In this document: piece by piece, positions 1-4,676 of the stretch
Layout: each line of letters opens with the position of its first letter
Numbering within the stretch: position 1 is the stretch's first letter
From: Nitrospinota bacterium
GTDB lineage: Bacteria > Nitrospinota_A > UBA7883 > JACRLM01
NCBI GenBank assembly: GCA_015231995.1
Contig: JADGAO010000160.1
Coordinates: 1-7,926 of the forward strand
Length of the DNA stretch: 7,926 nt
Direction of reading: 5' to 3'
Notes under the pieces: model-generated
Databases searched by the model: none
What the model was told of the DNA's origin: nothing
The model's input: only the letters and a program-made list of their open reading frames with translations
Translations under genes and position numbers: made by a program

Positions 1-20
1 TGAGGGAAGTGTCGTTTTTT

Positions 21-95
21 GTCATCCTGAGGGAGCCCTAGCGACCGAAGGATCAGGATTGTCATCCTGAGGGAGCCTTAGCGACCGAAGGATCA
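21..95. repeat. Tandem direct repeat, two 35-bp copies at a 40-bp period
   Basis: Copies at 21-55 and 61-95 both begin GTCATCCTGAGGGAGCC and end GCGACCGAAGGATCA. They differ at one base (C38 versus T78) and are separated by five bases. Each unit carries short complementary ends (ATCCT and AGGAT), so it could fold weakly. From general knowledge, repeats of the form GTCATCCTGAG...GAAGGATC are scattered between genes in many environmental bacterial genomes, with no established function. The absence of spacers argues against a CRISPR array. No open reading frame of credible coding character covers this stretch. Confidence 0.85.
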
Positions 96-120
96 AAGTA
101 AAACAGAAGCGACAAACGCT

Positions 121-240
121 GTCCGAGGTGTTCTTCACCTCGGTCTTCGTAGGGGCGCGTCGCGACGCGCCCGTCTTTAAGGAAGGGCGGCTCCCGAGCC
201 GCCCCTACCGAGGACGGCGGGGTGAAGAACACCCACGCCG
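121..240. repeat. Composite nested hairpin element in intergenic DNA
   Basis: Four hairpins lie in mirror order. Hairpin A (123-143) has arms CCGAGGTG and CACCTCGG around loop TTCTT. Next comes the perfect 20-bp palindrome at 153-172, preceded by GTAGGGGC (149-156). Then comes a second hairpin at 185-204 with arms GGGCGGCTC and GAGCCGCCC around CC; it leads into GCCCCTAC (201-208), the reverse complement of GTAGGGGC. Last, hairpin B (215-240) has arms CGGCGGGGTG and CACCC-(A)-CGCCG around AAGAA, the complement of loop TTCTT. The block is therefore roughly symmetrical about position 180. It contains no gene and resembles clustered REP-type elements. Its effect on the gene at 347 is unknown. 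Confidence 0.8.
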
Positions 241-304
241 AGCAATTGGGCGACAGCCCCTTATCAGGGAATCAAGGTGAAAATGAAGTTGCGATACTTC
301 GGTG

Positions 305-313
305 TGTTACAAT
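305..313 (+). promoter_or_regulatory. Candidate extended -10 promoter of the HDOD operon
   Basis: The bases TGT-TACAAT form an extended -10 element (TGn followed by a hexamer one mismatch from TATAAT). It lies 33 bp upstream of the TTG start at 347, which would place transcription start near 320. No good -35 hexamer is seen at 16-18 bp. TTGCGA at 289-294 is too close (13-bp spacing). This is the only promoter-like match I see in the 106 bp between the repeat cluster and the first gene. Assignment is by inspection only. Confidence 0.4.
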
Positions 314-329
314 ATCGCCACTTTTTAAC

Positions 330-345
330 TTAACCCGGCGGTTAA
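330..345. promoter_or_regulatory. Perfect palindrome TTAACC-cggc-GGTTAA just before the HDOD start
   Basis: A 6-bp perfect inverted repeat with a 4-bp spacer lies between the candidate promoter and the TTG codon at 347. The only Shine-Dalgarno-like bases for this gene, GGCGG at 337-341, sit in its loop and 3' arm. It could be a repressor operator, or an mRNA hairpin affecting translation of the first gene. The sequence does not distinguish these. Confidence 0.4.
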
Positions 346-346
346 A

Positions 347-1207
347 TTGAGCGCTCTGGATCAGAAACGCCTTTTGGACTTCGTGGAGAAACTTCCCGGT
401 TTTTCCCCTGCGGCGCTAAAGATAATTTCCATCGCCAACAACCTGGGCACGTCGCCCACCGATATGGTCAACGCCATCACGCTCGACCCCACGCTTACCG
501 CAAGGATACTCCGTCTCATAAACTCGGCTTATTTCGGAGGAAGGTCGGTTTCATCCCTCAACAGGGCGGTGATGTTGCTAGGGTTCAACACGATAAAGAA
601 CATCGCGCTATCGCTTGCGGTGGTCAGCTCCGTAAAGGTCAAAGAGAGTTTCAAATGGTTCACCAACAGCCAGTTCTGGGAGCATTGCCTTGCGTGCGCG
701 ATCGCGGCCAAGAGCATGGCAAAGGCGATGGATGTTTCCGCAGTGGAGGTGGAGGAATACTTCATCGCAGGGCTGATACACGACATGGGCATGGCCGCGC
801 TTCTGCAGATATCGCCGGAGATGGAGACGATATACGACCCCGCGTTCCGGCCGGAGGTTCCGCGCCACGAGCTGGAGAAAGAGATGTTGGGCGTATCCCA
901 CGCGCAACTGTCCGGCATGATGGCGCGCAAGTGGAAATTCCCGGAGTCGCTTGCTTTCGCCATCGAGAGCCATCATGAGCCGTTAACCGCGCCCAAAGAG
1001 CACAGACAGATAGCGCTGGCCGTCTGTTTCGCCAACCACGGATGCCACTCGATAAAAATAGGTATTCAAACCCCAATCAATATTGGTAAGATTTCCGAAG
1101 AGGAGAGAGCTTCTCTGCCTCTGGAAGCCGAGAAGCTGGCCGAATGTATTTCCGGTTTGCCGGAGGCGGTCGAGAGCGCCAGGCTTTTCCTGGAAAATGT
1201 TGGTTGA
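347..1207 (+). CDS. HDOD domain signalling protein
   Basis: This 286-residue cytoplasmic protein is almost entirely an HDOD domain, a relative of HD phosphohydrolases that usually acts as a scaffold or output in bacterial signalling rather than as a proven enzyme. Family hallmarks are LPGFSPAALKI (16-26), DPTLTARILRLINSAYFGG (47-65), a Trp-x-His in WEHC (111-114), GLIHDMG with the HD doublet at H145-D146, SHAQLSG (184-190) and the HH pair at 209-210. The HD doublet and the other histidines are retained, so metal binding is possible. The TTG start is chosen because the domain begins within 15 residues of it and no ATG lies upstream of the conserved part; GGCGG five bases upstream is a weak ribosome site. 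It is first in a plus-strand block, 14 bp ahead of the next gene. No partner kinase or extra domain is present. Confidence 0.9.
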   Translation: MSALDQKRLLDFVEKLPGFSPAALKIISIANNLGTSPTDMVNAITLDPTLTARILRLINSAYFGGRSVSSLNRAVMLLGFNTIKNIALSLAVVSSVKVKESFKWFTNSQFWEHCLACAIAAKSMAKAMDVSAVEVEEYFIAGLIHDMGMAALLQISPEMETIYDPAFRPEVPRHELEKEMLGVSHAQLSGMMARKWKFPESLAFAIESHHEPLTAPKEHRQIALAVCFANHGCHSIKIGIQTPINIGKISEEERASLPLEAEKLAECISGLPEAVESARLFLENVG

Positions 1208-1221
1208 GTGAATTAACTGGT

Positions 1222-2109
1222 ATGCAGATTCAGTTCTGGGGCGTTCGCGGCTCCATTCCGTCGCCGGGGCCGGACACCGCGCAGTTCGGCGGCAACACCC
1301 CGTGCGTGGAGGTCCGCAACGAAGGCGAGCCTCTTATAATCCTGGACGCAGGCTCGGGCATCCGCAAGCTCGGGCTGAGCATCATCAAGGACCCGTCGGT
1401 GACGGAGATACACATACTCCTCTCGCACACCCACTGGGATCACATACAGGGGCTTCCCTTTTTCGCGCCGCTGTTCAGCCCCAAGTACACGATAAAGCTG
1501 TACGGCCCTGTTCATTATTCGAAGAATCTGGAGCAGATACTAAGCCTTCAGATGGACTACACATATTTCCCCGTGCGTGTCGAGGAGCTTGCCTCCAAGC
1601 TTTCTTTTCACGACATAAGCGAGCACGAGTTCATGATCGGCAAAGCCGGCGTGAAGACCCAGTTCGTAAACCATCCCGTCGTCTGCCTGACCTATCGCAT
1701 CGCCTTCAACGGGAAAACCTTTGTGTATCTTACCGACCACGAGCCGTACAGGAACCTGTTCGACGACGGCGACGAGGTAAACCGCGAAGAGGGCAGGCTT
1801 GTGGCCGCAGAGCAGACGGAGTCGCTGATAAAGTTCATCGAGGGGGCCGACCTGCTTTGCATGGACGCGCAATACACCCCGGAGGAATACAAAAGCAGGA
1901 TAGGGTGGGGCCACTCCCATGTGGATTACACATACAGCGCCGCGCGGGAGGCGGGGGTCAAAGAGCTTATCCTGTTCCACCACGACCCGGATAGGAGCGA
2001 CGCCGAACTCCAGAGGATACTCAGCGGCCTGCAGGACAGGTCGTGGAGCCCCATGAGCGGGGCAGTCCCGGTAAGGCTCGCCAGAGAGCGTCTTGTCATC
2101 ACGCTTTGA
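1222..2109 (+). CDS. MBL-fold metallo-hydrolase, phosphodiesterase-like
   Basis: This 295-residue protein has the metallo-beta-lactamase fold. The metal-binding signature HTHWDH is at 69-74, with further likely ligands H151, D172 and D215 and the HSH and FHHDP segments at 231-233 and 252-256. The N-terminus, starting MQIQFWGVRGSIP and followed by GGNTPC at 23-28, is typical of the MBL branch related to PhnP-like cyclic phosphodiesterases and tRNase Z. A phosphodiester bond is therefore the likely target, but the substrate is unknown. The ATG at 1222 is preferred over the in-frame ATG at 1144 because the family's conserved N-terminus begins exactly there and the longer form would overlap the HDOD gene. 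No signal peptide is seen, so it is cytoplasmic. It lies 14 bp after the HDOD gene and 28 bp before the DUF502 gene, consistent with one transcript. Confidence 0.88.
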   Translation: MQIQFWGVRGSIPSPGPDTAQFGGNTPCVEVRNEGEPLIILDAGSGIRKLGLSIIKDPSVTEIHILLSHTHWDHIQGLPFFAPLFSPKYTIKLYGPVHYSKNLEQILSLQMDYTYFPVRVEELASKLSFHDISEHEFMIGKAGVKTQFVNHPVVCLTYRIAFNGKTFVYLTDHEPYRNLFDDGDEVNREEGRLVAAEQTESLIKFIEGADLLCMDAQYTPEEYKSRIGWGHSHVDYTYSAAREAGVKELILFHHDPDRSDAELQRILSGLQDRSWSPMSGAVPVRLARERLVITL

Positions 2110-2137
2110 CAGCTCCGTCCCGCAAGACGCTGTTTCC

Positions 2138-2830
2138 ATGAAAGCTGTCACGCACAGTATAAGGCGGGTGTTCTTCACGGGCATCATCGTCAGCCTGCCG
2201 CTGGTCATCACGATATTCGTCTTCAAGTTTTTGTTCGAGACGTTCGACAATCTTCTCGGGCCGCTGGTCACTTCCATCATCAGGGGCCTTGGCGCCCCCA
2301 TCGGGCAGGAATACCATTTGCCGGGGATCGGGCTTGTCTCCACGGTGGCGCTGGTTTTTCTCATCGGGCTGGTGTCGGCCAACTACATGGGGCGCAAGCT
2401 CTGGGCGTATGGCGAGGCGGCTCTTACGAGGATACCGATCATCCGTTCCGTGTATGTGGCCACCAAGCAGGTGATAGACACTTTTTCCACGAACAGTTCC
2501 AACGCCTTCCGCAAGGTTGTTATAATAGAGTACCCGCGTAAGGGGATGCATTCCCTCGGTTTTATCACCGGCAAGACATCGGGAGAGGTCAGGGATCGAT
2601 TGGGCCGCGACATGGTCAACGTGTTCATCCCTACCACGCCCAACCCGACGTCCGGTTTTTTGTTGCTTGTCCCGCAGGAGGATGTGATGGAGCTTGAAAT
2701 GGCGGTTGAAGATGGAGTGAAGATGATTGTCTCATGCGGATTGGTTACGCCGGAGCGCTATAATACGCCGACCGGGCCGGACGGGCGCTCCGTCGGGGCC
2801 GCAAGGCTGACTACAGACGGGAACGATTGA
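2138..2830 (+). CDS. DUF502 family inner-membrane protein
   Basis: This 230-residue protein of unknown function matches the DUF502 family. Two membrane segments are evident: about residues 11-33 (FFTGIIVSLPLVITIFVF) and 63-82 (around STVALVFLIGLVSA). The conserved core follows: TRIPIIRSVYVATKQVIDTF at 97-116, then VVIIEYPRKGMHSLGFITG (127-145) and the FIPTTPNPTSGFLLLVP stretch (163-179). The soluble part after residue 83 carries most of the conservation. The ATG at 2138 is chosen because the first transmembrane segment then starts after a short basic leader (MKAVTHSIRR), as usual in the family. A TTG at 2093 preceded by AGAGAG would add 15 residues and overlap the upstream gene, and cannot be excluded. 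The stop is one base before the next start. The family is found in bacteria and plants without a settled biochemical role. Confidence 0.9.
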   Translation: MKAVTHSIRRVFFTGIIVSLPLVITIFVFKFLFETFDNLLGPLVTSIIRGLGAPIGQEYHLPGIGLVSTVALVFLIGLVSANYMGRKLWAYGEAALTRIPIIRSVYVATKQVIDTFSTNSSNAFRKVVIIEYPRKGMHSLGFITGKTSGEVRDRLGRDMVNVFIPTTPNPTSGFLLLVPQEDVMELEMAVEDGVKMIVSCGLVTPERYNTPTGPDGRSVGAARLTTDGND

Positions 2831-2831
2831 A

Positions 2832-3173
2832 ATGGGACACAAATTCCATCCGCAGATACTTAACGAGAAACCGTCCCAGTCCATGTTAAAAAAGCTCGCC
2901 GCCTGTTTCGAAGGCGAGATAAAGGCCGTGGTGGATATCAAACGCAACATCATCGCCGCCGGTTCCGAATGGCACCACGAGGCGCGCGACCTTCTGGTCA
3001 AAGACGGAAGCGACTCCGACGATTTATGGGGCGCGAGGGTCAACATAAAGACCGGGGCCATCAGCTTCAAGTCGCAGATTAACGAAGGCAGGGTGGGAAC
3101 CGAAAATAACGAGATAACCGACCAGGAGGTTCGCTCCGAGGTCGAGACGATGATTCAGAATCTGCTTTTGTAA
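2832..3173 (+). CDS. Small DUF5674-like protein of unknown function
   Basis: This 113-residue soluble protein has features I associate with DUF5674: an AVVDIKRNIIAAGSEWHHEA core (32-51), then LLVKDGSDSDDLWGARV (54-70), a following strand-rich INIKTGAISFKSQIN-type region (71-84), and an ITDQEVRSEVETMI tail (95-108). The acidic and histidine-rich centre (E47, H49, E50, D58) could bind metal or an active-site ligand, but no function is known. The ATG lies one base after the DUF502 stop, with GGGAA upstream as a plausible ribosome site, so translation is probably coupled. It is the last gene of the plus-strand block; the hairpin at 3215 follows 42 bp later. The family assignment is from memory of the pattern, not from a search. 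Confidence 0.7.
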   Translation: MGHKFHPQILNEKPSQSMLKKLAACFEGEIKAVVDIKRNIIAAGSEWHHEARDLLVKDGSDSDDLWGARVNIKTGAISFKSQINEGRVGTENNEITDQEVRSEVETMIQNLLL

Positions 3174-3214
3174 CCGTGTGGCGGTCCGCCGGGTCGTCCC
3201 TGCATGTTGACGCT

Positions 3215-3239
3215 CGGCGGGGTGTTCTTCACCCCGCCG
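3215..3239. terminator. Perfect 10-bp hairpin at the convergent gene junction
   Basis: Arms CGGCGGGGTG and CACCCCGCCG surround loop TTCTT. It lies between the ends of two converging blocks and could stop or stall transcription from both sides. Neither strand has a run of T after the stem, so it is not a classical intrinsic terminator; it may instead act as a 3'-end stabiliser or simply be a REP-like repeat. It belongs to the same family as hairpins A and B at 123-143 and 215-240. The stop codon of the minus-strand ATP-grasp gene lies inside it, at 3229-3231. Confidence 0.55.
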
Positions 3240-4455
3240 TCTTCCGAACTTCTTCTATAAGCCTTGCGCGTTCGCCTTCGTTTCCCGCCACGATCAGCGC
3301 GGTCAGTTCATCGCCTCCCGTGTCGTAGGGGATTATCCCTGTTCTTCTCGCGGGGTCGAACAAGAGGCTACCCATCGAGTCCATCCATTGTCCGGCGGAA
3401 CGGCGATGGAAAGTCGGTTGAGTGCGGATAAACGCCCCCTTCGCGCCATCTGCCATTGCTAGAGGGTCGCCCGTGATCAAACGGTTCACGAACCATATCG
3501 CGCTTGTGGACGTGTTGCTTCTTGCGTTGAACTCGACGGCGTAAACATCCCCGCTTTGCGAGACGATGAAGTCCACGCCGAGCACGCCGACGTATCCCAA
3601 TAACGCCGCTTCTTTGGCGAGAGCCACGCCCTGGTTCACGATTTCGTCCCGCGCCGTGTCCGCGATCGGGCCGCCGAAAAGATTTCCCATATGATGGAAC
3701 CCGTCGGTCAAAAGCTGGAGCGTCTCCCCGAAAAGCGTCACCTCGCCGGGCGTGACGTAAAACTGCAGGTTCGGGCTTGAGCGTATCTCGATCATCCGCT
3801 GGACGATGTAAAGCCCGCCGCCAGCCTGAGCGATACGCTCGGCCAACCTCTCGCGTTTCTCATCGCCATCGGCGGTGAACACGCGCGAGCCTCCCACGCT
3901 TCTCCCGGCGCGGACGATGAGCGGGCCGTCTTTCCATTTGCGTATCCTGTCCGCCGTAGCGTTGGAGTCGCCCACGAAGTTCTCGACGATGGGAAGCCCC
4001 AGGTCTTCGGCCAGCCGCAGGAAAAAAACCTTGTCGTTAAGAATCTCCACAACCTCCGGCGCGGTGACGAAAGGCGGTTTTCCGACAGCCTGCATTAGCT
4101 TTTCCTCGCCACGTCCGATTATGTAAGGCTCTATCGCGCCCTTCCAGCCACGGACGAATTCGACTATTCCCGGCGTTTTTATCGCGTCGTCCATCAGGCT
4201 TATCCCGCCGCTGACGGACGGGTGGAGAAGCGTTGAACCTCCCGCGCCGACACTCCGCAGATAATCGAGATACCGTTCTTCAACCGGCCCGTCCACAATC
4301 ACCGCGTCTTCCGGCCCGGCCATCATCAACGCGCGCCTTGAAAGGCGTTTGAGGGCCGAACGGAACGAGTCGCCGCGTTTGCCCGTGGTTCCCGGCCATA
4401 TCTCGTCCCCCCGGTCGAAGTGGACGTTGTGAATATGAAGTATTGGTTGGCTCAC
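3229..4455 (-). CDS. ATP-grasp domain ligase
   Basis: This 408-residue protein has an ATP-grasp fold and so probably joins a carboxylate to an amine or similar group using ATP; the substrate is not recognisable. Visible hallmarks are NDKVFFLRLAEDLGLPIVE (140-158), which opens the ATP-grasp N-lobe; the nucleotide-loop segment LIVRAGRSVGGSRVF (179-193); YIVQRMIEI (216-224); and the metal-binding strand GVDFIV (293-298) with VEFNARSN (307-314), giving D295, E308 and N310 as likely Mg ligands. Residues 1-125 form a family-specific front domain, and 345-408 a tail containing GIIPYD (373-378). Overall architecture recalls PGM1-type peptide ligases, but this is tentative. The start is GTG; no strong ribosome site precedes it. 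The gene is separated from the upstream regulator gene by 221 bp of repeats. Its last five codons and stop come from the hairpin repeat and its border. Confidence 0.8.
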   Translation of the reverse strand: MSQPILHIHNVHFDRGDEIWPGTTGKRGDSFRSALKRLSRRALMMAGPEDAVIVDGPVEERYLDYLRSVGAGGSTLLHPSVSGGISLMDDAIKTPGIVEFVRGWKGAIEPYIIGRGEEKLMQAVGKPPFVTAPEVVEILNDKVFFLRLAEDLGLPIVENFVGDSNATADRIRKWKDGPLIVRAGRSVGGSRVFTADGDEKRERLAERIAQAGGGLYIVQRMIEIRSSPNLQFYVTPGEVTLFGETLQLLTDGFHHMGNLFGGPIADTARDEIVNQGVALAKEAALLGYVGVLGVDFIVSQSGDVYAVEFNARSNTSTSAIWFVNRLITGDPLAMADGAKGAFIRTQPTFHRRSAGQWMDSMGSLLFDPARRTGIIPYDTGGDELTALIVAGNEGERARLIEEVRKTAG

Positions 4456-4476
4456 TTTATTTTCAATTCCAGAGTC

Positions 4477-4517
4477 GTAGGGGCAGACCTATGTGTCTGC
4501 CCTTTTTCCCTTTTTTT
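4477..4517 (+). terminator. Terminator-like hairpin and T-run, GTAGGGGC repeat family
   Basis: Arms GGGCAGAC (4481-4488) and GTCTGCCC (4495-4502) flank a 6-base loop and are followed on the plus strand by TTTTT, CCC and TTTTTTT (4503-4517). This has the form of a rho-independent terminator for rightward transcription. No plus-strand gene lies directly upstream, so it would act only on read-through or antisense RNA crossing the ATP-grasp gene. The leading GTAGGGGC is shared with the hairpins at 149-172 and 185-208, so the site may simply be a repeat copy. Confidence 0.4.
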
Positions 4518-4668
4518 GTCCCCCTTACAAAGGGGGACCGGCGCGAAGCGCCGAGGGGGTTTAATTCAATCTTACTTATCGCTCATTATTGCCAAAATGT
4601 GTTCTCAAGGACAAATTAAACCTCCCCCGCCGCAGAGCGGCGCCCCCTCCTTGGTAAGGAGGGGGTTT
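4518..4668. repeat. MITE-like element with ~50-bp inverted arms
   Basis: Left arm 4518-4566 and right arm 4614-4668 are imperfect reverse complements around a core of about 47 bp that is AT-rich. Each arm has the same order of parts: an outer C-rich/G-rich hairpin (stem 4518-4526 with 4530-4538; stem 4643-4652 with 4656-4665), an inner GC hairpin (CGGCGC-gaa-GCGCCG at 4539-4553; CGCCGC-aga-GCGGCG at 4628-4642), then GGGGG and a TTTAATT border facing the core. No coding capacity is credible. Together with the hairpin at 4477 it fills the gap between the sigma-54 activator and ATP-grasp genes. I see no clear target-site duplication. Confidence 0.7.
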
Positions 4669-4676
4669 GGACTACT

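Noticed and set aside
21..95. Short CRISPR array
   Set aside because: There are only two units with a 5-bp gap; there are no spacers and no cas genes.
1144..1221. Upstream ATG start for the MBL gene
   Set aside because: The extra 26 residues would overlap the HDOD gene and lack family similarity; the conserved N-terminus starts at the ATG at 1222.
1540..2382. Minus-strand reading frame of 280 codons opposite the MBL and DUF502 genes
   Set aside because: It is antisense to two well-supported genes and its product has no recognisable motif.
4581..4594. Minus-strand TGGCA...GAGC resembling a sigma-54 promoter before the ATP-grasp gene
   Set aside because: The GG to GC spacing is 9 bases rather than 10 and the -12 element lacks TTGC, so it does not meet the consensus.
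4569..4595. Minus-strand TTGGCA and TAAGAT as a sigma-70 promoter in the MITE-like core
   Set aside because: The spacing is 15 bp and the -10 is weak; it is too poor to list, although the ATP-grasp gene may need a promoter in this gap.
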